64,000 bases of DNA from contig JACKLZ010000003.1 of NCBI GenBank assembly GCA_024235675.1, forward strand, positions 310,001 to 374,000. The letters are read 5' to 3'. The notes below the pieces were generated by a model. It did not search any database, was not told the origin of the DNA, and saw nothing but the letters and a program-made list of their open reading frames with translations. The position numbers were made by a program, and so were the translations under genes. Shown here piece by piece: positions 43,955 through 52,817 of this stretch. Source of the stretch: Zoogloeaceae bacterium. Lineage in GTDB: Bacteria > Pseudomonadota > Gammaproteobacteria > Burkholderiales > Rhodocyclaceae. Every line of letters begins with the position of its first letter. Within the stretch, counting starts at the first letter, position 1.

Positions 43955-45052
43955 TTAAGCGGGCACTTGCCCCGCGATCAGCTCGCGTCCATCGGCCTGC
44001 ACGGCATAGCAAAGACAGTCTGTTTTGGCGATGGTCGGCTGGGTGGTGATCATGAACAGCTTGAGCGGCTGTCGGGTCATCAACTCGCCGTCGGTGAGCG
44101 TGAGCACGTCCTTGAGCAGGCAGTTGCGGGCCGTGTTTTTTGCGATGAACAGCTCATCCAGCCGTGCCCCGCGCACCCAACCCAGCGAGGTGCCGGCGGC
44201 GGTTACCCCGAAGTTGTAGTGCTCGATGTCGGGCCGCAAGGTCAGCTGCACATCATTGCGCGGCGTGTCGGCATAGGCCAGTGAGCACTCAGGGGTAAGT
44301 TCGAGGCGCACCGGGTTGTGCATGACATCGACCGCGATGTCGGCGCGACGGGTCAGCACGTCGGTGCGGCGAAAATAGTGGTCGATGCCGGCCCAGGCGA
44401 CGGTGTGGGCCGCGTCATCATTCCGGCCGCCGCATTCGATCGTCACCGTCGGCACCAGGTGTTCGCTGATTTCCATCAGCGAGCCGAGGCGCAGGTCGGT
44501 GTGCACCAGGCGCCGGGTGAATAGCGTGGTCAGGGCGAGGTGGGCGTCATCCGCGCAGATCGACACACCAAACGAGGGGCCCGAGCCCGAGGTGTTGTGC
44601 AGGTCGATGACGGCTTCGGGTGCGAAGTGCACCAGCAAGTCGAGAATGCGCTGCGCCAGCAGACCTTGTGCGTCGATGTCGAAGGGCGCGCGAAAGCAGC
44701 GGTTCAGATCGCGCCGGCCAGTGAGCGTGCGGTGGCTGAACACGGGCGGATGCTGCGCTGCCTCGACCGCGGCGATCACGCAGACGATGGTAACCGCCGG
44801 CTGATTTTCGGCCCGTATCCAGCGATGCAGCGCCCGCAGGCCCGAGGGTTCGTTGCCGTGCAGCAGCGTGACGAGTGCACGACAACGGCCGGGGTCGGCG
44901 CCGGTCAGCACGATGCAGGTCGGGCCGTCGAGCGAGGCCAGAAAGGCTTCCGGTGTGTCGCCCAGGCTGTCGGGCGAGGGGTCTTGCAGGGTGTGAAAAT
45001 GCGGCGCCAGCGCGGCGGGCAGACCAGACAGGGGCATTGCGTTCAGTTCCAT
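43955..45052 (-). CDS. succinylglutamate desuccinylase/aspartoacylase family zinc hydrolase
   Basis: The protein has 365 residues. The zinc motif HGNEPSG in TLLHGNEPSGLRALHRW and the later DLHNTSG give the metal ligands of the M14-like AstE/ASPA family. It should cleave an N-acyl amino acid or a related amide. Its start overlaps by 10 bases the 3' end of a GCS2-type ligase gene, so an amide-forming enzyme and an amide-cleaving enzyme are made together. No arginine-succinyltransferase genes are near, so an arginine role is unlikely. Confidence 0.85.
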   Translation of the reverse strand: MELNAMPLSGLPAALAPHFHTLQDPSPDSLGDTPEAFLASLDGPTCIVLTGADPGRCRALVTLLHGNEPSGLRALHRWIRAENQPAVTIVCVIAAVEAAQHPPVFSHRTLTGRRDLNRCFRAPFDIDAQGLLAQRILDLLVHFAPEAVIDLHNTSGSGPSFGVSICADDAHLALTTLFTRRLVHTDLRLGSLMEISEHLVPTVTIECGGRNDDAAHTVAWAGIDHYFRRTDVLTRRADIAVDVMHNPVRLELTPECSLAYADTPRNDVQLTLRPDIEHYNFGVTAAGTSLGWVRGARLDELFIAKNTARNCLLKDVLTLTDGELMTRQPLKLFMITTQPTIAKTDCLCYAVQADGRELIAGQVPA

Positions 45053-46521
45053 TCGCCGACCGGCGTATTCGACAGACTGTGCTCATGGTAGCGGGCCAGC
45101 ATGTCGCGTGCGGCGCGCTCGGGCGGGTGTTGTGTTTCGAGCTGGTGCACCGTATCACGCTGCCAGCGCGCACCGGTTTGCCCCCTGGCCAGGCGCTGCT
45201 CGATGACGGCGAGATAGGCGCAGGCTTCGGTGTCGGAGACGCCAATGGCCCGCAGGCCGTCGTGGGCGAGCGGCAGATAGCGCTTGAGCAGATCGGCCGC
45301 GCTTTGTTCGTGACAGCCCGTCTGTTGCGGGTCGGGCCACACCAGCTTGGCGGCCAGGCCGTCCTGCGCCGCACGATAGAAATTGTATTCGGCCAGGGTG
45401 AAGGGCAGCGCCGGCAGCAGGGCGTTGATCTGCGGGCGCAAGCCCTCGGCCAGGCCGATGCACAGGGCAGCGTTGGCGACCATGTCGATGGGTGTCGGGC
45501 CGGCCGGCAGGGCGCGGATCTCGATCCGCAGGTGGCCGCCGCCGGCGTCGTCATAGACCGGGCGGTTCCACAGCCACACCGAGCTTTGGTGCAGGCGCAG
45601 TTCTTCGAGTGCCGGCGTGCGGCCCTGGGCGAGCTCTTCGAGCGGATCGTGCTCGCCGCAGATCGGGAAGAAGGGCGGATACAGCAGCACCGACTCGGCG
45701 AACAGTTCGTAGGCGCCCTGGCGCACCCAGCCGTGGCCGAAGCCGACGCGGGCGCTCTGGTGCCAGCGGTAGCGATCCTTGATGCGGGTGTCGATGGATT
45801 GCTTGAACAGCGGTACGCGGGTCTCTTGCCACAGCTCGTGGCCGAACAGCCCGGGTGAGTTGGCCGAAATGGCGAGCACCAGCGGGGTGATCAACTGCAT
45901 CGCGTTGAAGGTGTCGGCGTAGGCGTCGGGCCTGACGCGGTAGTGAATCTGGAAGGAGGTGTTGGCGCCCTCCAGCGTTACGTCATCCATGGTCAGTTGC
46001 AGCGGATCGCGCCCGTCGATGTTCACCTTGAATTGCTCGCCCCGGCTGCGCTTCAGGCGGTCGACCAGCACCTGGTAGCGCTTGCGTTCGGTCATCGACT
46101 GCGGGCCGAAGTCGCCAGGTGTCAGCGTCGGCAAAATGCCGATCAGCACGATACGCCCGCCGAACTCGGCCGTGTTCTGGCGCAGGTGCCGGAGCTTGTC
46201 GTGTATCTCCTGCTCGGTCGCGCGGAAGGCCTGCGCCGAGATCGGATAGGGCGACAGGTTGTATTCGAGGTTGTAGCGGTTCAGCTCCAGGGTGAGCTGC
46301 GGGTCGTGCGCGGCGTCGAGGATTTGCTGATTGACGCACAGGGGGCGGCCGTCGGCATCGACGATGTACATCTCCAGCTCCGCCCCGAGCGATGCTTCGC
46401 CCTGGCCAAATCCGCGACGTGCCAGCACCTGCTTCAGCGCGGCAAGATTGTCCTGCAGCCGCTGGCCAAAGCGTTGTTCCATCTCTGGCGTAAAGCCGGT
46501 TTCGGAAATTTCGATACCCAT
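45043..46521 (-). CDS. glutamate-cysteine ligase (GCS2)-like carboxylate-amine ligase
   Basis: The protein has 492 residues. The GCS2/YbdK-type fold is suggested by LGAELEMYIVDADGRPLC, NRYNLEYNLSPYPI, the central HYRVRPDAYADTFNAMQLITP and the C-terminal LRIEIRALPAGPTPIDMV. It may make gamma-glutamylcysteine or another gamma-glutamyl amide with ATP. It is not the classical proteobacterial GshA by length or opening motif. Its partner downstream is a deacylase, an arrangement I associate with a proposed but unassigned amide pathway. Confidence 0.82.
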   Translation of the reverse strand: MGIEISETGFTPEMEQRFGQRLQDNLAALKQVLARRGFGQGEASLGAELEMYIVDADGRPLCVNQQILDAAHDPQLTLELNRYNLEYNLSPYPISAQAFRATEQEIHDKLRHLRQNTAEFGGRIVLIGILPTLTPGDFGPQSMTERKRYQVLVDRLKRSRGEQFKVNIDGRDPLQLTMDDVTLEGANTSFQIHYRVRPDAYADTFNAMQLITPLVLAISANSPGLFGHELWQETRVPLFKQSIDTRIKDRYRWHQSARVGFGHGWVRQGAYELFAESVLLYPPFFPICGEHDPLEELAQGRTPALEELRLHQSSVWLWNRPVYDDAGGGHLRIEIRALPAGPTPIDMVANAALCIGLAEGLRPQINALLPALPFTLAEYNFYRAAQDGLAAKLVWPDPQQTGCHEQSAADLLKRYLPLAHDGLRAIGVSDTEACAYLAVIEQRLARGQTGARWQRDTVHQLETQHPPERAARDMLARYHEHSLSNTPVGEWN

Positions 46522-46758
46522 CGTGGTGTCGCCTCCTCACCGCAGTGTCAGGGGCATTTTGCGGACACGGCATGGCGTGCCGTCAAGGTTTTTTCGTGTG
46601 ACCGCCGGTGTGGCGCCTGCGTTCGCGGGCCTGCCGTTCGTCGGCTCGGCAAAAGTTTGCGCCAACTCAAGGCGTTAGGGCGGCCAAATCGGGATCATCG
46701 CCGCACGAGGTCAGCGTCAGCGCTGGCCGTATCCGCAAACCCCAAGAGTGAAACCAAC

Positions 46759-47091
46759 ATGAACGATAGCAACGTCTTTCCGTTCGACGCCCGTGGCGTG
46801 GCCAAGCGCTTCCGTCATGCGTCGATTTTCGGTGCGCTGGAGTCCCTCGCCGACGGCGAGACCATGCGTTTTGTGAACGACCATGACCCGTTGCCCCTGC
46901 TGGGCCAGATCCAGCAGCGTTACGGCAACCAGGTTGGCATCAACTACGTGACCCGCGAAGCCGGCGAAATCGTCATCGACTTCACCATCCAGCTCGGCGC
47001 GCAAAACGGCGTGCCGGCTGAATCGGCGCCTGAGCAAGCGGGCGGCGGTTGTGGCGGTGGCGGCGGCGGTTGTGGCTGCTCGGGCGGCTGA
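46759..47091 (+). CDS. DUF2249 domain protein with a Cys/Gly-rich tail
   Basis: The protein has 110 residues. DUF2249 is indicated by RFRHASIFGALESLADGETM and FVNDHDPLPLLGQIQQRYG. The C-terminus is GGGCGGGGGGCGCSGG, three Cys in a Gly-rich run, which could bind metal or heme-linked factors. DUF2249 proteins often occur with nitrite/nitric oxide genes, but none are near. The gene ends with a strong terminator. The start follows a poor ribosome binding site, so initiation is moderately sure. Confidence 0.8.
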   Translation: MNDSNVFPFDARGVAKRFRHASIFGALESLADGETMRFVNDHDPLPLLGQIQQRYGNQVGINYVTREAGEIVIDFTIQLGAQNGVPAESAPEQAGGGCGGGGGGCGCSGG

Positions 47092-47109
47092 TTGCTGCGT
47101 CCGCTCATG

Positions 47110-47139
47110 AAAAAGCGCGCCTCCCGGGGCGCGCTTTTT
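47110..47139. terminator. bidirectional intrinsic terminator
   Basis: A perfect 12-bp stem AAAAAGCGCGCC/GGCGCGCTTTTT with a 6-base loop between the DUF2249 gene (plus) and the reductase gene (minus); T-runs in both directions. Confidence 0.9.
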
Positions 47140-47155
47140 CGTTGACCAAAGGCGG

Positions 47156-48205
47156 TCAGTAGGGCGTGAGATGGCTTTGCGGCGCGGTCTGTGGTTGCGC
47201 CTGCCCAAAGTAGCCTTCGGTGTGAATCATCTCGTCGGTGGCGCCAAGTGCTTTGGCAGCGGCGACGCAGTCGGCGACAAATGCCGGACTGCCGGCGACG
47301 AATACGCTGTGCCTGGACAGATCGGGAAACTGCTTGGCCAGCACCTCGGGAATCCGGCCGTGCAGCATGCCATCGCAGGTCTCGCGCGTGAGCGTGGGGC
47401 GGTAGGTGAAGTTGCGATGCTTGGTTTCCCAATACTTCATCAGGCCGCCATCGTAGAGATCGGTGCGCTCGCGGGCAGAAAACACCAGATCGACCGGCTT
47501 GCGATAGCCGCGACGCAGCGCCGCCTCGGCCAGTGACAGGATGGGTGCGAGACCCGAGCCGGCGGCCAGGCAGAGCACCGGAGACTCGACGGCCGGGTCG
47601 CCAATGAAGGTGCCGTAGGGGCCGGAGAGTTTGACCAGCTCGCCGATGCCGAGCTTGTCGTGCACCCACAGGCTGGTCTGGCCTTCATCGACGCGGGTCA
47701 CTTGCAGCACGATCTCGCCATCGGGGCGGGGGGCGTTGGCAATCGAGTAGCAGCGCGCCGGGGCGCCGTCGCGCTCGTTGCCGAGGGTGATGTACTGGCC
47801 GGGCCAGAAGCGCATGGCCGGGCCGACCGGGCGCAGGCGCAGCTCGACGATGCGCGGCGTGCGCGGGATGCGGTCGGTGACCACGAAGCGCTGGTTCTCG
47901 CGCGGCGGAAAGAGTTTGGGTTTGGCGTCTTCCGTGCCCCACTCGATAACGAGTTCTTCGGACAGCGGCTTGGCCATGCACATCAGGCCGAAGCCCTGGG
48001 TGCGCTCGTCTTGCGAGAGCGCCATGTCGAGCACCATGCCCTGGTCGAAGTTGCCTGAGACGACCTTGACCTTGCATTCGCCACAGGCGCCGGCGCGGCA
48101 GTTGTTGGGTAGCGCGTAACCGGCCTTCTCGAGCGCGCCGAGGACGGTGTCACCGCTGGCACACTCCACTTCGCGACCGGAGGGATGCAGGCGGATTCGA
48201 CTCAT
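47156..48205 (-). CDS. 2Fe-2S ferredoxin-FAD-NAD(P)H reductase of an oxygenase system
   Basis: The protein has 349 residues. The N-terminal plant-type ferredoxin has its Cys at 36, 41, 44 and 76 (NCRAGACGECK and LMCMAK). The FNR-like half has the FAD motif RCYSIANAP and the NAD(P)H motif AAGSGLAPILSL. It resembles reductases of phenol- and toluene-type multicomponent monooxygenases. It lies 69 bases after a diiron oxygenase gene on the same strand, so it is probably the electron donor for it. There is no coupling protein or hydroxylase beta-subunit gene. Confidence 0.88.
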   Translation of the reverse strand: MSRIRLHPSGREVECASGDTVLGALEKAGYALPNNCRAGACGECKVKVVSGNFDQGMVLDMALSQDERTQGFGLMCMAKPLSEELVIEWGTEDAKPKLFPPRENQRFVVTDRIPRTPRIVELRLRPVGPAMRFWPGQYITLGNERDGAPARCYSIANAPRPDGEIVLQVTRVDEGQTSLWVHDKLGIGELVKLSGPYGTFIGDPAVESPVLCLAAGSGLAPILSLAEAALRRGYRKPVDLVFSARERTDLYDGGLMKYWETKHRNFTYRPTLTRETCDGMLHGRIPEVLAKQFPDLSRHSVFVAGSPAFVADCVAAAKALGATDEMIHTEGYFGQAQPQTAPQSHLTPY

Positions 48206-48274
48206 TATTGTTCTCCCGTTGAGGCAAAAGCGGGTCGCCGCGTGGGCGACGACCCGGTGGCAGCATGACGGCGA

Positions 48275-49297
48275 TCAGAATACCGGAATGATGTCGTCCA
48301 TCTCGATATCGGAGATCTCCTGGCCGGAGATGCCGACCTCGGGAATCGCCGGGAAGGGAATGCCGTAGCGGTCGAGCACGCCCTTCAGGTTGAGCATGGC
48401 GTTCTTCCAGTTTTCCTTCTTGGCCTCGTAGGTCGGCACGCCAAAGCCGGCACCGCGGGCCACTTCTTCGGCCTCACGCTGCACGTCGATGAAGTCGGCC
48501 GGCAGGTCCCAGAAGTCCATGGGCGGCTCGAACAAGACGGCCGACAGGAAGAGGTAACCGGCGCGGATCTGCTTGGTGACGATGGCGCGGTCCTCGTCCG
48601 GCAGCTTCGGGTAGTCACGCTCCATCAGCGCCATGCAGATCGCCATGTGGCGGCCTTCGTCGCGGCCGATGTTGCGGAAGGCCTCCTTGAAGACCAGCTC
48701 GCGGGTGTTGTCGTGCATCTGCTTGAAGATGGTGGCGGCGGCGATCTCGCCCATCAGGAAGGAGCTGAACAGCACGGCCAGGCTGTACTTGGGCACCGCC
48801 TTCTTGTAGCCCGTCCAGTAACGCGCGCCGTTGTAGTACAGCCAGTGGGCGTTGCGCTGCAGCTTCTTGCCGAGCTCGGTCTTCGGCGTGTAGGTGAGCG
48901 GATCCGGATGGTCGAGCAGGCGGGTGATGGCCAGACCGCACATCTGCTCGTGGTTCTGCTCGTCGCGGGTGACCGAGAAGAAGCAGCGGCGCACCGGGTC
49001 TTCTTCGTGCACTTCGTAGCACTTGATCAGCGCTTCGGCGAACACCGGCGGCGCCGAGGCGTCGAAGCAGGACAGCAGGGTCCACCAGTAGGCGATGGAC
49101 TCGCGCTCTTCCCAGCTGTAGCTCTCAACGTCAAAGGTATCCCAGGCCAGTTGCTTGGGGTCCCAGTTTTCGCGTTGGGCGGCGTCCCACACTTCTTCCA
49201 TCTTGGCGGTGTGCGCGTTCCACGACAGCGGGAACACATTGGGCTGCTCCGTGACCGGCGGCAGGTCCATGGTGTGGGCAATTTTTTCTTTATTCAC
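48275..49297 (-). CDS. ferritin-like diiron oxygenase, unknown substrate
   Basis: The protein has 340 residues. Four-helix diiron ligands can be read: E113-x-x-H116 (DEQNH) in the second helix, E184 (LMGEIAAATIF) and E214-x-x-H217 (DEGRH) in the fourth, with E88 a likely first ligand. There is no ribonucleotide-reductase radical site or fatty-acid desaturase signature. It resembles AurF-like or other single-component N-/C-oxygenases and is too short for benzoyl-CoA epoxidase BoxB. Its reductase gene follows. Upstream lie an FNR-like site and a large palindrome, so its expression may be under O2 and effector control. Confidence 0.8.
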   Translation of the reverse strand: MNKEKIAHTMDLPPVTEQPNVFPLSWNAHTAKMEEVWDAAQRENWDPKQLAWDTFDVESYSWEERESIAYWWTLLSCFDASAPPVFAEALIKCYEVHEEDPVRRCFFSVTRDEQNHEQMCGLAITRLLDHPDPLTYTPKTELGKKLQRNAHWLYYNGARYWTGYKKAVPKYSLAVLFSSFLMGEIAAATIFKQMHDNTRELVFKEAFRNIGRDEGRHMAICMALMERDYPKLPDEDRAIVTKQIRAGYLFLSAVLFEPPMDFWDLPADFIDVQREAEEVARGAGFGVPTYEAKKENWKNAMLNLKGVLDRYGIPFPAIPEVGISGQEISDIEMDDIIPVF

Positions 49298-49395
49298 TGT
49301 CTGTCTCCTCCTGAGTATCCGGGCGTCGTCACGAGCGGCGACCTGTGCTGTGCACGCCCTGCTGGCAACAGTAGAGGGTGCACAAAAACGTGTTC

Positions 49396-49409
49396 TTGAT
49401 GCAGGTCAA
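49396..49409. promoter_or_regulatory. FNR/ANR-like box
   Basis: TTGAT-GCAG-GTCAA matches TTGAT-N4-ATCAA at 9 of 10 positions. It is about 99 bases from the diiron oxygenase ATG and next to the 34-bp palindrome. Confidence 0.65.
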
Positions 49410-49413
49410 GAGG

Positions 49414-49447
49414 TTAAACATTAACCGACCGGTCGGTCAATGTTTAA
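49414..49447. promoter_or_regulatory. 34-bp near-perfect palindrome, TetR-type operator candidate
   Basis: The centre ACCGACC-GGTCGGT is flanked by TTAAACATT and AATGTTTAA; only one pair in 17 mismatches. The core resembles operators of TetR-family regulators of fatty-acid or drug genes. It lies in front of the diiron oxygenase gene; no regulator gene is adjacent. Confidence 0.8.
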
Positions 49448-49493
49448 TTTCGAAGGACGACGAACGGCAGGTGAAATCCGGCCCGGATGCGCG

Positions 49494-49853
49494 TCAGTCG
49501 GTTTGCGCGGTGCTGTGAGACGGTGCGCGATAGTCGGGGTTGAGCACGACTTCGGATTTGATGAAGGCGGCGGTGAACAACACGATGCACAGCGAGAGGA
49601 TTACGAAGTGCCGGATCTGCCAGGCGCGGTCGGCCCCGGCGCGGGTGCCCATGGCCATGCGCTGCATGAAGCTGAGCCCCGCCGCGCTCAGGCACAGCAG
49701 GGCGCCCGCCAGCAGGCGGGCCGACATGCCGCTGAAATGCGTGGCCAGCGACAGATTAAACCGGTTGGGCAGATAGAACTCGCCGCGCGTGAACAACCAC
49801 GCGCCGGCCAGGCCACTGAGCAGCACCACGAACAGCGACAGCGTGCGCATCAT
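49494..49853 (-). CDS. small membrane protein, unknown
   Basis: The protein has 119 residues with three hydrophobic segments (about 4-22, 42-60 and 85-102). I recognise no family. Its ATG overlaps the stop of the SGNH hydrolase gene (ATGA), so both are coupled. Downstream on this strand is the palindrome region before the diiron oxygenase. Confidence 0.6.
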   Translation of the reverse strand: MMRTLSLFVVLLSGLAGAWLFTRGEFYLPNRFNLSLATHFSGMSARLLAGALLCLSAAGLSFMQRMAMGTRAGADRAWQIRHFVILSLCIVLFTAAFIKSEVVLNPDYRAPSHSTAQTD

Positions 49854-50509
49854 GATGCGGCGGCGTCTCCGGCGGACAGTGCGGCGGTGACTGGCGCGAC
49901 CAGCGCATCGCCGAGCTGCTCGTGCGCCTGGGCGTCCAGATGCACACCATCGGCGGCGCTGCTGTGGATGACGCTGCCGGCATTGAAGAATGCGCAGTCA
50001 TGTTCCTTGGCAATGCGCGCCAGGGCGGCGGACAGGCCGGTGCACTTCAAATCGCCTTCATGAAACTTCTGCGCCATGGTGCCCGCCGGCATGCCGATCG
50101 GCGGTGGGGCGACGACCAGGATGGGCGGCGAGGGCATGCCTGGCTCGATGGGCGCGCGGCGGATTGCGTCGATCAGCGCACCAACGCCCTCGGCGGCATG
50201 CCAGGCGTTGTGGGGGTGCATGGATTGAAAGTCGTTGTTGCCGAGCATCAGGATCACCAGCGCCAGCGGGCTGTTGATCTCGATGCGCTGGGCGAGGCCG
50301 TCGATGCCCTTGCGACCGGCCTTGAAGGGGTCATCCCACACCGTGCGTCGGCCGTTGAGGCAGTCTTCGATGATGCGCACATCCTGCCCAGCCGCGCGTA
50401 GCGCGATCTCCAGCCGGCCGGGCCAGCGCACCGGAAACGGGTGGCGCTGCCGGGTGTTGGGGATGATGCCCCAGGACAATGAATCGCCGTACACCAGAAT
50501 CTGTTGCAT
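49850..50509 (-). CDS. SGNH/GDSL hydrolase (arylesterase-like)
   Basis: The protein has 219 residues. Block I is ILVYGDSLSWG with the nucleophile Ser; NGRRTVWDD, LMLGNND (block III) and DGVHLDAQAHEQL (block V, Asp/His) complete the family. No signal peptide is present, so it is probably cytoplasmic. It is similar to the truncated remnant near 26.2 kb. The substrate is unknown, probably an ester or acyl-thioester. Confidence 0.88.
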   Translation of the reverse strand: MQQILVYGDSLSWGIIPNTRQRHPFPVRWPGRLEIALRAAGQDVRIIEDCLNGRRTVWDDPFKAGRKGIDGLAQRIEINSPLALVILMLGNNDFQSMHPHNAWHAAEGVGALIDAIRRAPIEPGMPSPPILVVAPPPIGMPAGTMAQKFHEGDLKCTGLSAALARIAKEHDCAFFNAGSVIHSSAADGVHLDAQAHEQLGDALVAPVTAALSAGDAAAS

Positions 50510-50530
50510 CTGTATCCCCTTGTGTGTGGA

Positions 50531-51202
50531 TCAGTCGCCGCCGCAACCACCGCCACAGCCTCCGCCACAACCGCTATCCGAACCGCCCGAATCACTGCTG
50601 CAGCTGCTGCAGCCGCCGCCACAACCGATGTGACCGGCACAGTATGCGCCGCTGCCGGCCGCGCCGGCCTTGAGGCAGTCGAGTTGGTAGCTGAAGCCGT
50701 CGGCGAGGCCGAGCGTTGCGTCGATGGCAAACAGGCGGGGCAGGCGGGTCGGCGAGGCCGGATCGATGCCTTCATGGGCGCAGGCGTGCCGCCAGCTACG
50801 CTTGAGGCCGTCTTGTGCCTGCGTTGGTCGCGTCATGGCTTCGGCCGGCACATGGTGCAGGAAGCGGCCGAGCCCCTTGCGGCAGAAATCCTGATAGCCG
50901 CGGGTGAACAGGATGAATTCGTGCCACGCGTCGTCCACCGCCTGTGAGGGCATCGACAATTTGCGCCGGCCGGCGCGGTGGTTGATCTCGAACCAGTCGC
51001 GCAGGCCGTGAAAGATCGCTTTGCGCTGTGCGGGGCTCAGTTCGGGCCGGCGGGTGGCGAGGCGCTTGTCGAGCAGGCGGCTGAAATCGTAGTGCTTGAG
51101 AAAGTGCTCACGCGCCCGAGCCACCCGCTTGCGCCACAGGACGCCGCCGCTGATCACGGCGACCGCGCCAGCGGCCAGCAGCGAGACACTCACGCCGGCC
51201 AC
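50531..51202 (-). CDS. membrane-anchored protein with a Cys/Gly-rich tail
   Basis: The protein has 223 residues. A hydrophobic N-terminus (about residues 4-22) is followed by a soluble domain with AVDDAWHEFILFTRGYQDFC, which resembles GRDP/TIGR04222-type proteins. The last about 35 residues are Ser/Gly/Cys repeats ending CGGGCGGGCGGD. The tail pattern is like that of the DUF2249 protein at 46759. The function is unknown. It is 3 bases from the end of ruvB. Confidence 0.7.
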   Translation of the reverse strand: MAGVSVSLLAAGAVAVISGGVLWRKRVARAREHFLKHYDFSRLLDKRLATRRPELSPAQRKAIFHGLRDWFEINHRAGRRKLSMPSQAVDDAWHEFILFTRGYQDFCRKGLGRFLHHVPAEAMTRPTQAQDGLKRSWRHACAHEGIDPASPTRLPRLFAIDATLGLADGFSYQLDCLKAGAAGSGAYCAGHIGCGGGCSSCSSDSGGSDSGCGGGCGGGCGGD

Positions 51203-51205
51203 CGC

Positions 51206-52258
<1,053 letters not shown>

Positions 52259-52304
52259 GGCGGCAGTTTAACGGATGCCGTTGTTCGCGGGGCTGTGTGA
52301 CAGC

Positions 52305-52817
52305 TCAGTCGGTCGGTTTGGGGGCCGCCTTGCGGATATACAGCGTCTTCTCCACCCGCGCGCAGACTTCGCCGTCGGTGTTGATCACCTCCACCGTGTA
52401 GGTCGGCAGGGTTTTCTCGCCATCGGCCGTGGCAGCGCGCACGGCGTCGATCTGTGCTTCGTCGAGTGTGAAGCGGGCGGTGACGGTGCCTTTGGCGGGG
52501 TGGAGGAAGTCGATCTTGGCGCTGCGGTCCCACACGATGTAGCCCTTGCCGAGGCGGTGCATCATCATCAGCATGAAGAACGGGTCGGTCATGGAGAACA
52601 GCGAGCCGCCGAAGTGGGTGCCGACGTAGTTGCGGTTGAGCAGGCCCATTTTGAGGGCGACGGTGATTTCACTGAAATCGGCCGCGATGTGCTGCACCCG
52701 GATGCCGGCGCCGAGGAAGGGCGGCCACAGGTTGATGCCCCATTTGAGCAGACCGGGGCCGACGCGGATGCTGCGCAGGAAGCCTTGTTTCGGCCTGGGA
52801 GGCGTGTCAGTGCTCAT
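52305..52817 (-). CDS. DUF4442 hotdog-fold protein (putative thioesterase)
   Basis: The protein has 170 residues. The sequence LKMGLLNRNYVGTHFGGSLFSMTDPFFMLMM and the C-terminal strands fit the DUF4442 hotdog family related to PaaI-type thioesterases. The substrate is unknown. Its start shares one base with the ruvA stop (TGATG), so it is translated together with ruvA, an unusual insertion between ruvA and ruvB. Confidence 0.85.
   Translation of the reverse strand: MSTDTPPRPKQGFLRSIRVGPGLLKWGINLWPPFLGAGIRVQHIAADFSEITVALKMGLLNRNYVGTHFGGSLFSMTDPFFMLMMMHRLGKGYIVWDRSAKIDFLHPAKGTVTARFTLDEAQIDAVRAATADGEKTLPTYTVEVINTDGEVCARVEKTLYIRKAAPKPTD

Noticed and set aside
48275..49297. Benzoyl-CoA epoxidase BoxB
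   Set aside because: The protein is about 130 residues shorter than BoxB, and no boxA, boxC or benzoate-CoA ligase gene is nearby.
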